From: Mycolicibacterium iranicum
GTDB lineage: Bacteria > Actinomycetota > Actinomycetes > Mycobacteriales > Mycobacteriaceae
Reading direction: 5' to 3'
DNA: 64,000 bases
Assembly: GCF_002101705.1 (NCBI RefSeq)
Contig: NZ_LQPC01000047.1
Span: 310,001 to 374,000, forward strand
Shown here: in pieces, positions 1-9,799 of the stretch
Layout: the number at the start of each line of letters is the position of its first letter
Numbering within the stretch: position 1 is the first letter of the stretch
Program-made: the position numbers and the translations under genes
Notes under the pieces: generated by a model
Told to the model about the DNA's origin: nothing
The model's database searches: none
What the model saw: the letters and a program-made list of their open reading frames with translations, nothing else

Positions 1-2
1 AG

Positions 3-1457
3 ACACTGCGCGTCGTGCGGCTCCATCAGCTTCATCTGCTGCAGACGCTGTCGCGCCACACCGCAGACCTCGACGTCGGTGTCCCGGCGCGGGGCTTGCA
101 CGGCGAGGCGTACCGGGGCCACGTCTTCTGGGACGAACTGTTCGTCTTTCCGGTCACCAATCTGCGGATGCCTGAGGTCACGCGGTCACTGCTGATGTAC
201 CGCTACCGCCGGTTGCCCGAAGCCCGCCTCGCCGCACGTGAAAGGGGGTATCGAGGCGCTATGTTTCCGTGGCAGTCCGGCAGCAGTGGACGCGAGGAGA
301 GCCAGCAGTTGCATCTCAATCCCCGTTCGGGGCATTGGAATCCCGATGCGAGCGCCCGGGCACATCATGTCGGCATCGCGATCGCCTACAACGTCTGGCA
401 GTACTACCAGGCCACCGGCAACTGGGGTTTCCTGATCGATTACGGAGCGGAAATGCTGACCGACATCGCTCGATTCTGGGTGAGCCGGGCCAGATTCGAC
501 AGCACACGCAACCGATATGTCGTCACCGGCGTCATCGGGCCCGATGAGTTCCATTGCGGCTATCCGGGGCGCGACTACGACGGAATCGACAACAATGCCT
601 ACACCAACGTGATGGCAGTATGGGTGATATTGCGGGCACTGGACGCCCTTGAGTGGGTCCCGTTGTCCCACCGGCTGAACCTGTTGGAGAAGCTGGGAAT
701 TGATGACGACGAGATCGCGCAGTGGGAGGATGTCAGCCGCCGGATGTTCGTGCCCTTCCACGACGGCGTCATCAGCCAGTTCGAGGGTTACGAGAATTTG
801 CGCGAACTCGACTGGGACGCCTATCGGACGCGCTACGGAAGCCTGCAGCGCCTGGACCGGATCCTGGACGCCGAGAACGACAACGCCAACAACTACAAGG
901 CCGCCAAACAGGCCGACACGGTCATGCTCTTCTACCTCTTGTCGTCCGACGAACTCTACGAGCTGTTCGATCGACTCGGCTACACGTTCACTCCGGACCA
1001 GATACCGGCGACGATCGACTACTACCGGTCGCGCACCTCACACGGTTCGACGCTGAGCGCTGTCGTGCACTCCTGGGTGACGGCGCGCGGTGACCGCGCC
1101 GAGGCGATGCGCTATTTCAAACAGGCGTTGGACTCCGATGTCGTCGACATCCAGCGCGGCACCACTGCCGAAGGAATTCATCTCGCTGCGATGGCAGGCA
1201 GTGTCGACCTGCTGCAGCGGTGCTTCACCGGCCTCGAACTCCGTGATGATCGGATTGTCATCGGCCCGCTGTGGCCGGAGTCGCTGGGCGGCTTGGCCTT
1301 TCCATTCCGGTACCGAGGTCATCGGCTCCGGCTCAGCGTACGCGGACGGGGTGCCACCCTCAGCGCGGAACCCGGGGACGCACCGCCCGTCCAGGTCGAG
1401 TGCCGCGGTGCACAGCAGACCCTGGTCGCAGGCGGAACCGTGCGATTCAGCCGGTAG
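3..1457 (+). CDS. Glycoside hydrolase family 65 protein, C-terminal part (5' truncated by window edge)
   Basis: The reading frame is already open at base 3, so the protein begins outside the window; the in-frame GTG at 15 is unlikely to be the true start. From that GTG, FWDELF is near residue 39, and GPDEFH (about 175-180) carries the family's catalytic acid Glu. KQAD and SHGSTLS motifs follow, typical of GH65 trehalose, maltose or kojibiose phosphorylases, which act on alpha-glucosides with phosphate. In M. tuberculosis a HAD-GH65 fusion (Rv2006, annotated otsB1) belongs to the DosR regulon. Whether this copy has a HAD domain cannot be seen. Its 3' end overlaps the convergent carbamate kinase gene by 11 bases. 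Confidence 0.85.
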   Translation, partial: TLRVVRLHQLHLLQTLSRHTADLDVGVPARGLHGEAYRGHVFWDELFVFPVTNLRMPEVTRSLLMYRYRRLPEARLAARERGYRGAMFPWQSGSSGREESQQLHLNPRSGHWNPDASARAHHVGIAIAYNVWQYYQATGNWGFLIDYGAEMLTDIARFWVSRARFDSTRNRYVVTGVIGPDEFHCGYPGRDYDGIDNNAYTNVMAVWVILRALDALEWVPLSHRLNLLEKLGIDDDEIAQWEDVSRRMFVPFHDGVISQFEGYENLRELDWDAYRTRYGSLQRLDRILDAENDNANNYKAAKQADTVMLFYLLSSDELYELFDRLGYTFTPDQIPATIDYYRSRTSHGSTLSAVVHSWVTARGDRAEAMRYFKQALDSDVVDIQRGTTAEGIHLAAMAGSVDLLQRCFTGLELRDDRIVIGPLWPESLGGLAFPFRYRGHRLRLSVRGRGATLSAEPGDAPPVQVECRGAQQTLVAGGTVRFSR

Positions 1458-2361
1458 CCTTCGCGACTGCCGTCCCCGCTTCACCGGCGACGATTCTGTC
1501 GATGTCGCGAAGCGCGCCGATCACCGCGGTGTTGCCGGTGTTGCCGGCGAATCCGCAGGCGGCCTCGACCTTGGGGCCCATCGAGCCCGCGGCGAAGTGC
1601 ATCGCTCCAAGTTCCTCAACGGTGATATGGGACAGTCGCTCCTGCTCGGGGGTGCCCCAGCCGCTGTAGACACCGTCGACGTCGGTGGCGATGACGAGCA
1701 GGTCCGCCTGGAGTTGTTCGGCCAGCAGCGCCGATGCCAGGTCTTTGTCGATGACCGCTTCGACGCCGCATAACCTGCCGGCTTCGTCGTAGGCAGTCGG
1801 GATCCCGCCGCCACCCGCGCAGATGACCACGGTCCCCGATTCCACCAGTGTGCGGATCGGCTCGATCTCGAAGATGCGCCGAGGTTTTGGGCTTGCCACC
1901 ACTCTGCGGAACCCATCGCCGTCGGGAGCGAAGGCCCAGCCGCTCTCGGCGCGTAGCCGATCCGATGCATCGCGGTCGTAGACCGGGCCGATCGGCTTCG
2001 TCGGATGGGCGAAGGCCGCGTCGTGCCTGTCCACTTCGATCATCGTGAGCAGGGTCGCCAGCGATTGACCGGCCGGCAAAAGGTTTCCGAGCTCTTGTTC
2101 GATGACGTAGCCGATCATCGCCTCGGTCTGTGCGCCGAGCACATCCAGGGGGTACGGGGCCACGTCGTGGTACGCCGCGGCCTGCAGCGCCAGCAGCCCC
2201 ACCTGCGGCCCGTTTCCGTGCGCGATCACGAGTTGGTTCCCCGGTGCGACAGCAGCGATTGCCGCGGCGGCCACGCGAATGTTGTCCCGTTGATTTTCAG
2301 CCGTCATGGGCTGGCCCCGGCGCAGAATCGCGTTGCCACCCAGTGCGATGACGATACGCAC
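1447..2361 (-). CDS. arcC: Carbamate kinase
   Basis: Last enzyme of the arginine deiminase pathway: it transfers phosphate from carbamoyl phosphate to ADP, giving ATP, ammonia and CO2. The 304-residue protein has the family's length and N-terminus (VIALGGNAILRRG), then IAHGNGPQVG and the CAGGGGIP loop of the amino-acid-kinase fold, and GSMGPKVEA near the C-terminus. The start is a GTG nine bases after the arcB stop, with only a weak ribosome site, so translation is probably coupled. It is the distal gene of arcD-arcA-arcB-arcC. Confidence 0.95.
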   Translation of the reverse strand: MRIVIALGGNAILRRGQPMTAENQRDNIRVAAAAIAAVAPGNQLVIAHGNGPQVGLLALQAAAYHDVAPYPLDVLGAQTEAMIGYVIEQELGNLLPAGQSLATLLTMIEVDRHDAAFAHPTKPIGPVYDRDASDRLRAESGWAFAPDGDGFRRVVASPKPRRIFEIEPIRTLVESGTVVICAGGGGIPTAYDEAGRLCGVEAVIDKDLASALLAEQLQADLLVIATDVDGVYSGWGTPEQERLSHITVEELGAMHFAAGSMGPKVEAACGFAGNTGNTAVIGALRDIDRIVAGEAGTAVAKATG

Positions 2362-2370
2362 GGGCGCGCG

Positions 2371-3375
2371 TCAGGACAGCGCCGACACGAGGACGGCTTT
2401 GATGGTGTGCATCCTGTTCTCGGCTTGCTCGAACGCGACGTTCATCGGGCTCTCGAAGACCTCTTCGGTGACTTCGATGCCGTCACACAAATTGGGGTAC
2501 TGTGCGGCGATCTCGGCCCCGACCTCGGTAGCGCTGTTGTGAAACGCCGGCAGGCAGTGCATGAACTTCACCCGCGGATTGCCGGCCGCGGCCATCAGGG
2601 CCAGGTTGACCTGGAACGGCAACAGCTCCTGGATACGTTCGCCCCACCTCTGGACCGGCTCGCCCATCGACACCCAGACATCGGTATAGACGAAGTCGAC
2701 GCCGGTGACCGCCTTGACGGGGTCGTCGGTGATGGTGATGCGCGCCCCGGAATCCATGGCGAATTCCTCGCACATCGACACGTGGTCCTCGTGCGGCCAC
2801 AGTGCCGGGGGTGCTCCGATCCGGACATCCATCCCCAGTTTCGCCGCCACGAGCAGAAGCGAATTGGCGACGTTGTTCCTGCCGTCGCCGACGAACGCGA
2901 ACGCGATGTCGGTCAACGGCTTCGGGCACTGCTCTGTCATGGTCATCACGTCGGCGAGCATCTGGGTGGGGTGGAACTCGTCGGTCAGGCCATTGAAGAC
3001 AGGGACCCCGGCGTACTCGGCGAGTTCCTCCACCGTCTTCTGACTCGCTCCGCGGTATTCGATGGCGTCGTACATGCGGCCCAGCACGCGCGCGGTGTCT
3101 TTCATCGACTCCTTGTGCCCGATCTGTGAGGACTTGGGGTCGATGTAGGTGACATGGGCTCCTTCATCATGGGCTGCCACCTCGAATGCGCACCGTGTCC
3201 TCGTAGAGGTCTTCTCGAAGATCAGCGCGATGTTCTTGCCCGCGAGACTCTGCCGCTCCACCCCGGAGTACTTGGCTCTCTTGAGGTCCCGGGACAGGTC
3301 CAGCAGGTAGTGCAGGTCCCGTTCCGTATGGTGAACGAGACTGAGCAGACTGCGATTACGGTTGTTGAAGGCCAC
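2371..3375 (-). CDS. arcB: Ornithine carbamoyltransferase, catabolic
   Basis: In this context it should run catabolically, converting citrulline and phosphate to ornithine and carbamoyl phosphate for ArcC. The carbamoyl-phosphate motif STRTR lies near residue 57 and the HCLPAFHN motif near residue 270. The length of 334 residues fits ArcB/ArgF. The GTG start has a good GAGGGGA ribosome site about 8 bases upstream. It begins 21 bases after arcA and ends 9 bases before arcC. Sequence alone does not separate catabolic from anabolic enzymes; the assignment rests on the operon. Confidence 0.95.
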   Translation of the reverse strand: MAFNNRNRSLLSLVHHTERDLHYLLDLSRDLKRAKYSGVERQSLAGKNIALIFEKTSTRTRCAFEVAAHDEGAHVTYIDPKSSQIGHKESMKDTARVLGRMYDAIEYRGASQKTVEELAEYAGVPVFNGLTDEFHPTQMLADVMTMTEQCPKPLTDIAFAFVGDGRNNVANSLLLVAAKLGMDVRIGAPPALWPHEDHVSMCEEFAMDSGARITITDDPVKAVTGVDFVYTDVWVSMGEPVQRWGERIQELLPFQVNLALMAAAGNPRVKFMHCLPAFHNSATEVGAEIAAQYPNLCDGIEVTEEVFESPMNVAFEQAENRMHTIKAVLVSALS

Positions 3376-3396
3376 GATCGGTCCCCTCGTCGGATG

Positions 3397-4653
3397 TCAG
3401 GTGTACAGCGGGTCACGAAGAATGGGGCAGGTCATGCACCTGCCGCCGCCGCGCCCGCGGCCGAGTTCACTGGCGGTGATGGTGACGACTTCGACACCGG
3501 CCTTGCGCAATGCCGTGTTGGTGAGGATGTTGCGGTCGTATCCGATCACCAGACCGGGCTCGAGCGCGACGACGTTGTTCCCGTCGTCCCACTGCTCGCG
3601 TTGCACCCCGTAGACGTCGCCGGCTGTACTGACGACCCGGAACGTGACGCCGAGTGCGTCCCCGATGGTCGGAATCAACGCTCTCGGCTCGCGTCGGATG
3701 TCCAGGCCGGACGGTGCCCGATCGTCCGGGCGGAGGCTGAACGGCACGATCCCGTCGACGACCGACGCGTATGCCGTGACGAGGTCGTAGTCGCAGAACG
3801 TGAACACGGTGTCCAGATGCATTGCTGCGCGCGACTTGGGCAGGCTCGCAACGATCACATGCTCGGCGGCACCCGCCGCGAAGAGATTGCGCGCAACCTG
3901 TGCGATCGCCTGGTGTGACGATCGCTCGCCCATGCCGATGACCACCACTCCTTTGCCGATCGGCATGACGTCGCCGCCTTCGAGTGTCGCCGAACCATGG
4001 TCCAGCCCAACGCTGTCCGTGTCACCCAGCCAGACGTCGAACTTCTCGTCGACGAACGCGGGATGGAACTTGTAGACCGCGGTCGTCAGCAGCGTCTCCT
4101 GGCGTCGCGCAGGCCAGTACATCGGATTCAGTGTGACCCCATGGAAGATCCAGGAGGAGTTGTCTCGCATGAACTGTGTATTGGGAAGCGGCCGCAACAC
4201 GAAGCCCGTCGGATCCAGATCGCGGAGCGTGGTGAGGAAGCTGCCGCCGACCTCGTCGGGAACATCGGCGTAGGCGATCCCACCGATCAAGAATTCTGCC
4301 AGCTGTTCTGCGGGGAGTTGATCCAGCCAATCTCGGACCTGATGACGCATCCCCGGACCGACCAGGTCGTCGGTCACCTTGCGGTCCAGAATCCATTGGC
4401 GGGCTTGATGACTGGTAACGATGTCAGCAAGAAGGTCCTGCAGTTCGAGGACTTCGACCCCGTGGTCCTCCATCTTGGCGACGAAATCGAAGTGGTCGCG
4501 GCGTGCCTGCTGTAGCCAGATCACGTCGTCGAACAGCAGCTCGTTGCAGTTCTGCGGGGTCAGCCGCTGATGAGCTAGTCCCGGAGCGCACACCAGGACC
4601 CGGCGCAGTTTGCCCGCCTCCGACCACACTCCGAGGCGCGAATCCGTTGTCAC
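3397..4653 (-). CDS. arcA: Arginine deiminase
   Basis: Hydrolyses arginine to citrulline and ammonia, the first step of arginine fermentation. Visible family marks are the N-terminal SEAGKLRRVLV segment, the RDNSSW substrate-site motif, HLDTVFTFCD, and a Gly-rich C-terminal loop ending RCMTCP with the nucleophilic cysteine. I chose the GTG at 4653 (418 residues) because it overlaps the arcD stop by 4 bases (GTGA). The longer open frame adds 41 Arg/Gly-rich residues that encode the arcD tail on the same strand and do not resemble ArcA. Second gene of the operon. Confidence 0.95.
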   Translation of the reverse strand: MTTDSRLGVWSEAGKLRRVLVCAPGLAHQRLTPQNCNELLFDDVIWLQQARRDHFDFVAKMEDHGVEVLELQDLLADIVTSHQARQWILDRKVTDDLVGPGMRHQVRDWLDQLPAEQLAEFLIGGIAYADVPDEVGGSFLTTLRDLDPTGFVLRPLPNTQFMRDNSSWIFHGVTLNPMYWPARRQETLLTTAVYKFHPAFVDEKFDVWLGDTDSVGLDHGSATLEGGDVMPIGKGVVVIGMGERSSHQAIAQVARNLFAAGAAEHVIVASLPKSRAAMHLDTVFTFCDYDLVTAYASVVDGIVPFSLRPDDRAPSGLDIRREPRALIPTIGDALGVTFRVVSTAGDVYGVQREQWDDGNNVVALEPGLVIGYDRNILTNTALRKAGVEVVTITASELGRGRGGGRCMTCPILRDPLYT

Positions 4654-6125
4654 AGCACGGCCAGGTTGCCGGCGGCGAGCAGGACGATCGCGACAGCCGA
4701 CGTCGCGGCCACCACTCCGACCACAAGCATCTCGCCCGGTGTGAAGACCGGCAGCCTGCTCTCTCGCCGGGCCCATATGTACAGCGCCGTGCCGACCAGA
4801 TAGAACACTGCCGCCATCAGCAGGTACTGCCAGCCGCCCGCGTACAGCAGCCAGACGGCGTAGCCGAGGGCGACCACACCGACGACCAGGTCGCGCGTCC
4901 TCCCATGGCCGGACTGATACGTCTCACCGCGTAGCGTCAGCAGAACCTGATAGGCCGCCGACCACAGGTAGGGCAGCAGGATCAGCGACGTCGCGAGGTA
5001 AATCAGGTTGGTGTAGGTGCTCTCGTTGGCCAGTGTCCACAGCAGCATCGCCTGCACGCACAGGTTGGTCAGCCAGAGGGCGGTTGCGGGTGCGCCGTGC
5101 GCGTTCTCCTTCGCGAGTGCCTTGGGCATCACGTTTTCCAGTGCGGGCAGACGCAGGATCTCGACACACAGCAGCACCCAGGCGATGAGCGCACCCAGCA
5201 GAGAGATGACCAGACCGGCCGAGATGAAGGTCGCACCCCAGCTGCCGACCTCGTTCTCCAGCACGCCCGCCATCGATGGATCCGGCACACCGGCCAGCTC
5301 CGCCTGCGCCATCAGGCCATACGAGAGCAGGTTCACCAGGAGCAACAGGGCCAGTACGGCGCCGAAGCCCAGCACCGTGGCACGCCCCACGTCGGCGCGT
5401 TTGGCGGCGCGCTGCGAATACACGGCGGCGCCTTCGATACCGATGAACACCCATACCGTGACCAGCATCATGTTCTTCACCTGGGTGAGGGTGTCGCCGA
5501 GCGGGGCGCCGTCGATTTGTGTTGTCCTGCCCCAGAAGTCGGCGGTGAACAGGCCGGCCTTGAATCCGACCGCGGCGATCGCGATGAACACGACGATCGG
5601 AACAACCTTGGCGATCGTGACGATGACGTTCACCAACGCCGCGGTCTGGATCCCCCGCAGGGTCAGGGCGTGCACGACCCAGAGCACGACCGAGGCGCCG
5701 ATGATGGCCGGTACGGTGACGCCGCCCTCGAAAGCGGGAAAGAAGTAGCCCAGTGTCGAGAACAGCAGCACGAGGTAGGCGACGTTGCCCACCCACGCCG
5801 ACATCCAGTAGCCGAACGCCGATGTGAAACCGATGTAATTGCCGAAACCCGCTCGGGCATAACCGTAGACGCCACCGTCCACGTCGGGTTTACGGGTGGC
5901 CAGAGTCTGGAAGACAAAGGCGAGCGTCAACATGCCCACGCCGGTTACGACCCACCCGATGATCAGCGGACCGGGTGCGGCACTGCCGGCCATCTGTGAC
6001 GGCAACGCGAAGATCCCGCTGCCGATCATCGAACCGACGACCAGTGCGGTCAACGCCGTGAGGCCGAGGCCCGCGCGGATGCCAGGACGTGGTGCGGCAG
6101 GTCTCGGAAGTACTGACTGCGACAT
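4650..6125 (-). CDS. arcD: APC-family arginine/ornithine antiporter
   Basis: A 491-residue integral membrane protein with about 12 hydrophobic segments. It opens with the APC-superfamily signature GSMIGSGIFALPSQM. Basic amino acid/polyamine antiporters next to arcABC exchange arginine for ornithine, needing no energy. The start at 6125 (MSQSV) has a GGGAG ribosome site, while the longer frame adds non-membrane residues lying over the DosR box. It is the first gene of the arc operon, with a DosR-like palindrome about 80 bases upstream. Antiport specificity is inferred from context. Confidence 0.88.
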   Translation of the reverse strand: MSQSVLPRPAAPRPGIRAGLGLTALTALVVGSMIGSGIFALPSQMAGSAAPGPLIIGWVVTGVGMLTLAFVFQTLATRKPDVDGGVYGYARAGFGNYIGFTSAFGYWMSAWVGNVAYLVLLFSTLGYFFPAFEGGVTVPAIIGASVVLWVVHALTLRGIQTAALVNVIVTIAKVVPIVVFIAIAAVGFKAGLFTADFWGRTTQIDGAPLGDTLTQVKNMMLVTVWVFIGIEGAAVYSQRAAKRADVGRATVLGFGAVLALLLLVNLLSYGLMAQAELAGVPDPSMAGVLENEVGSWGATFISAGLVISLLGALIAWVLLCVEILRLPALENVMPKALAKENAHGAPATALWLTNLCVQAMLLWTLANESTYTNLIYLATSLILLPYLWSAAYQVLLTLRGETYQSGHGRTRDLVVGVVALGYAVWLLYAGGWQYLLMAAVFYLVGTALYIWARRESRLPVFTPGEMLVVGVVAATSAVAIVLLAAGNLAVL

Positions 6126-6205
6126 CGTTGTCTCCCAGATACATCGGTACAAGATCGCGGACGCCACCTTGCTGAGGTCGACGCTATTGCTGAGGTCAGG
6201 CGGGC

Positions 6206-6225
6206 TGAGGGGTCTTTGGTCCTCT
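6206..6225. promoter_or_regulatory. DosR-like box between arcD and ctpF
   Basis: TGAGGGGTCTTTGGTCCTCT is a palindrome close to the published DosR consensus TTSGGGACTWWAGTCCCSAA. Its reverse reads GGACCAAAGACCC. It lies 81 bases upstream of the arcD start and 92 bases upstream of the ctpF start, in the only divergent promoter region for both. Confidence 0.8.
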
Positions 6226-6316
6226 ATCGGCTGTCGGAAGTCCTCATACCCCGCGGCGCACTGCTGTGGGACGGGACTGTCAGGGCACCATGGCCGGCAA
6301 CGGAAGGAGCGCGGCA

Positions 6317-9187
6317 ATGACGGCGAGAGCCAGCGATTGTGGCGCGATCATGTCAGGCGCCTGCCCGCCGCTCGAATCCATGGATCCTTCCCTGCGCGAA
6401 GGCGTCGAGGTAGCCAGGGATCTGGGCGTGGACCCAGCTACCGGCCTCAGCGCAGCGCAGGCTGCGCGGAGATTGGATACCGACGGTCCCAACGAACTCG
6501 AATCCGAACCGCCGGTGCCGCTGTGGCGAAAGATCATGTCGCAGTTCCGCGATCCATTCGTCTACCTCCTCCTGGCTGCCGCGTCGATCGCGCTGCTCGC
6601 GTGGGTTGCAGAGGGTGCGCCCGGCGTGCCCATCGACGCTGCGGTCATCGGCGCGGTGATCATGCTCAACGCCGCCATCGGTTTCATCCAGGAGCGTCGT
6701 GCCGAGAATGCGGTGGCCGCACTGCAGGCCGTGACTGCTGCACGGTCCACTGTCCTGCGAGACGGTGCGCTGCTGACCATTCCGTCGAGTAAGTTGGTGT
6801 GCGGCGACATCATGGTGCTCAGCGAGGGCGATGCCGTCGGGGCCGACGGGCGCCTGCTGACTGCTACAGGGTTGCGGATGTCCGAGGCGGACCTCACCGG
6901 GGAGAGTGAGCCCGTCACGAAAAGCCCCGCTGCGCTCAGCGCGGCGGCCTCCCTCGGCGACCGAACGGGAATGGTATACCGGGGCACCGGAGTCGCGCAG
7001 GGCGTGGGTCGCGCCGTGGTCACCGGCACGGGCATGTCCACCGAGGTGGGCGCCGTCGCTGCGATGCTCAAAGCCACTAAGGCCGAGCCCAGTCCGCTGC
7101 GAAGGGAAATAGCACGGGTCAGCAAGTCCCTCGGTATGGCGGTGATCGTCATTGCGTTGGTCGTCATGATCGTGACCGCGCACGTGAATCGTGTTTCCAC
7201 GCTTGACCAATTCGTCACCGTGCTGCTTCTCGGCGTATCGCTGGCTGTCGCTGCCGTACCCGAGGGCTTGCCCGCGATCGTGACGGTGGTGCTGGCCCTC
7301 GGAGTCGAACGCATGGCCAAGCGGAGCGCGGTCGTCAAGGATCTGCACTCTGTCGAGACACTCGGTTGCGCAACGGTGATCGCGTCCGACAAGACCGGAA
7401 CACTGACTCAGAACCAGATGACGATCCGACGAGTACACACGGCGTCGGGCACTGTGGAACTGACCGGCATCGGGTACCGGCCGGAGGGCACCGCAGTGGT
7501 TGACGGACAACCGCCCGACGATCGTGCGCTGAGAAGGGAAGCGGCGATGGTGATCGGTGGCGGAGCACTGGCCAACGACGCCCAGTTAGCGCGGCGCGAC
7601 GAAGAGTGGGAGATCCAAGGCGATCCCACCGAGGCTGCCTTCCTGGTGGCCGCGCACAAGCTCGACGGAACGGTGGAAGCGATCGGACGGTTCCGTCGCC
7701 GCTGGGAGGTGCCGTTCACCTCGGACCGAAAGATGATGTCGGCCGTTGTCACCGACGCCGCCTCCGGCGCCACGTTTCTCATCACGAAGGGCGCGCCTGA
7801 CGTCCTTCTGACGCGGTGCGTCGCGGTCCAGGTGGGTGATCACCCAAGACCGCTGAACGACCACGACGGCGCTGCGATGCTCGCGGGTGTCGAAGCGCTG
7901 TCCTCGCAGGCCTTTCGCACCCTGGGGGTGGCATACCGCCGGCTCGGCACTTCGGACACCGTCGAGGTCAGCGAGGCGGATGAGAACGACCTTGTGTTTC
8001 TGGGTGTCGTCGGGATCATCGACCCACCCCGCGACGAAGTTCCCGCCGCAGTGGCAGACGCGCGGCGGGCCGGGGTGCGGGTGGTGATGATCACGGGGGA
8101 TTACCCGACGACGGCCGCGCGCATCGCCCAGGATCTCGGCATTGCCGGACCCGACACGGCGGTCGTCACCGGGACCGACCTGGACGCGACATCACCGGCG
8201 CAGTTGTCCGATCTGGCGGTCGACACCTCGGTGTACGCCCGCGTGGCACCGAGGAACAAGTTGCAGATCGTCAGGGCGCTCCAGGCCCAGGGTGAGGTGG
8301 TTGCGGTTACCGGCGACGGAGTCAACGACGCGCCGGCGTTGAAGGCGGCGGACATCGGCATAGCGATGGGCACGGGCACGGAGGTCACCAAACAAGCGGC
8401 GCACATGATCCTCGGTGACGACAACTTCGCGACGATCGTCGCCGCCGTACGGCAGGGGCGGGTCATCTTTGACGACATCGCCAAGTTCCTGCGCTATCTG
8501 CTGTCGTCGAACGTGGGTGAGGTCTTCACCGTCTTCTTCGGGATCTTCTTCGCGGGCGCGCTGGGAATCGCGGGCGCCTCAGGAGGCGAGATCGCGGTGC
8601 CCCTGCTTGCCACTCAAATCCTCTGGATCAATCTCGTCACCGATGCCGCGCCCGCATTGGCCATCGGTGTAGACCCCGAGACCGCAGACGTGATGCTACG
8701 GACTCCGCGGCGTCTCACCGATCGGATCATCGACCTGCAGATGTGGACCAAGATCATGTTCACCGGCGCCGTGATGGCAGCCGCCACCCTGCTGACGATG
8801 GACGCCTTCCTCCCAGGTGGCCTCATCGAGGGTTCGGATTCGCTGGATGTGGCACGCACCGTGGGCTTCACCACTTTGGTTGTCGCCCAACTTTTCAACG
8901 CTTTCAACTCCCGATCGGCGACCGCCAGCGCGTTCCGGAACCTGTTCACCAACCGCTGGTTGTGGACGGCGGTGGCGCTGGGTCTGGCGCTGCAGATCGC
9001 TGTGGTCCATGTGCCGTTTCTGCAGACCGCGTTCGGTACGGCATCGCTGGACGTAGGGCAGTGGGCTGTCGCCGTGGCGGCTGCCTCGTCGGTGCTGTGG
9101 TTCGAGGAGGTTTACAAATTCGCGCTGCGCGCGACCGGAGCTGACCGCCGTTGGTGGCGGAATCGTGACCTAAGGCGTGTGGGGTAG
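6317..9187 (+). CDS. ctpF: P-type cation-transporting ATPase, CtpF-like
   Basis: A 956-residue P2-type ATPase. It has the actuator motif TGES (about 194-197), PEGLPA in a membrane helix, the phosphorylation site DKTGT with Asp at about 358, and the hinge TGDGVNDAP from about 665, plus paired N- and C-terminal membrane segments. This architecture matches Ca2+-type pumps. M. tuberculosis CtpF (Rv1997) is a DosR-regulon member of the same type. The ATG at 6317 is chosen because GGAAGGAG sits 7 bases upstream; two earlier in-frame starts lack such a site. The DosR-like box is 92 bases upstream. Ion specificity is not visible. Confidence 0.92.
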   Translation: MTARASDCGAIMSGACPPLESMDPSLREGVEVARDLGVDPATGLSAAQAARRLDTDGPNELESEPPVPLWRKIMSQFRDPFVYLLLAAASIALLAWVAEGAPGVPIDAAVIGAVIMLNAAIGFIQERRAENAVAALQAVTAARSTVLRDGALLTIPSSKLVCGDIMVLSEGDAVGADGRLLTATGLRMSEADLTGESEPVTKSPAALSAAASLGDRTGMVYRGTGVAQGVGRAVVTGTGMSTEVGAVAAMLKATKAEPSPLRREIARVSKSLGMAVIVIALVVMIVTAHVNRVSTLDQFVTVLLLGVSLAVAAVPEGLPAIVTVVLALGVERMAKRSAVVKDLHSVETLGCATVIASDKTGTLTQNQMTIRRVHTASGTVELTGIGYRPEGTAVVDGQPPDDRALRREAAMVIGGGALANDAQLARRDEEWEIQGDPTEAAFLVAAHKLDGTVEAIGRFRRRWEVPFTSDRKMMSAVVTDAASGATFLITKGAPDVLLTRCVAVQVGDHPRPLNDHDGAAMLAGVEALSSQAFRTLGVAYRRLGTSDTVEVSEADENDLVFLGVVGIIDPPRDEVPAAVADARRAGVRVVMITGDYPTTAARIAQDLGIAGPDTAVVTGTDLDATSPAQLSDLAVDTSVYARVAPRNKLQIVRALQAQGEVVAVTGDGVNDAPALKAADIGIAMGTGTEVTKQAAHMILGDDNFATIVAAVRQGRVIFDDIAKFLRYLLSSNVGEVFTVFFGIFFAGALGIAGASGGEIAVPLLATQILWINLVTDAAPALAIGVDPETADVMLRTPRRLTDRIIDLQMWTKIMFTGAVMAAATLLTMDAFLPGGLIEGSDSLDVARTVGFTTLVVAQLFNAFNSRSATASAFRNLFTNRWLWTAVALGLALQIAVVHVPFLQTAFGTASLDVGQWAVAVAAASSVLWFEEVYKFALRATGADRRWWRNRDLRRVG

Positions 9188-9282
9188 AGGCTTTCGACCC
9201 TGCAGCGCCGCGGCGATCAATGGTGGAATGGCATCGCGAGATCAATGGATCTCGTAGGACCGCGTGATGAATCGAGAAGATC

Positions 9283-9744
9283 ATGACTGTTCGGATTCAC
9301 AGCCGTACCAGACATTTCGCCCGGGTGCTCGGCCCGTTTCTCGCAATCGTCGCAATCGTGGCCGTGATACGCATGCGGGATATGCCCCAATTGCTGTCGG
9401 AGTTCACCGCCAGCAGTGTGTGGCCCTGGGTCACGGGGACCTTCGTGCTCCTCGGCGGCGTGGCCATCGTCGCGTCCCACCAGATATGGCGCGGGCCGGC
9501 GGCGATCATCGTGTCGGTGCTGGGATGGTTGCTCGTGGTGCGCGGGATCGTGTTGCTGGCTTTCCCCGACGTCCTCGCCTCCCTGGCCGACCGGCTCATC
9601 GACGTCGCAGGTGTGTGGATCCCGATGTTGGTGGTGATGGCCGTCATCGGGCTGTACTTGACGTACATAGGTTGGAAGCCGCGACCGGTGGATGCCCACG
9701 ATCTCGACGTGCACATCAGCGTCGACTATCCGCACGCCGCTTGA
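9283..9744 (+). CDS. Four-helix membrane protein, paralogue of the protein at 16217
   Basis: A 153-residue protein with four predicted membrane helices (about 13-32, 46-66, 75-95, 112-132) and no known catalytic motif. It is clearly related to the 150-residue protein encoded at 16217-16669: both share FARVLGPFLAI, the HQ(I/L)W segment followed by PAA(I/M)(I/V)(I)SV(L/F)GWL, and R(G/S)I(V/L)LLAFP. I do not know the function. It follows ctpF by 95 bases. A weak DosR-like sequence (GAGGCTTTCGACCC, about 9187-9200) lies upstream. The ATG has a GAGAAGA ribosome site. Confidence 0.8.
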   Translation: MTVRIHSRTRHFARVLGPFLAIVAIVAVIRMRDMPQLLSEFTASSVWPWVTGTFVLLGGVAIVASHQIWRGPAAIIVSVLGWLLVVRGIVLLAFPDVLASLADRLIDVAGVWIPMLVVMAVIGLYLTYIGWKPRPVDAHDLDVHISVDYPHAA

Positions 9745-9799
9745 ACAGCTGCGCTCGTCATCGTGTCCGCAACGAGATGATCGGCAGAAAGAAAGTCCG

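Noticed and set aside
2005..3129. Plus-strand open frame of 374 codons over arcB and arcC
   Set aside because: Antisense shadow; sequence is Arg/His-rich and unlike any family I know, while the minus-strand genes are complete arc enzymes.
9187..9200. GAGGCTTTCGACCC as a DosR box before the gene at 9283
   Set aside because: About four core mismatches; I mention it as weak but do not count it.
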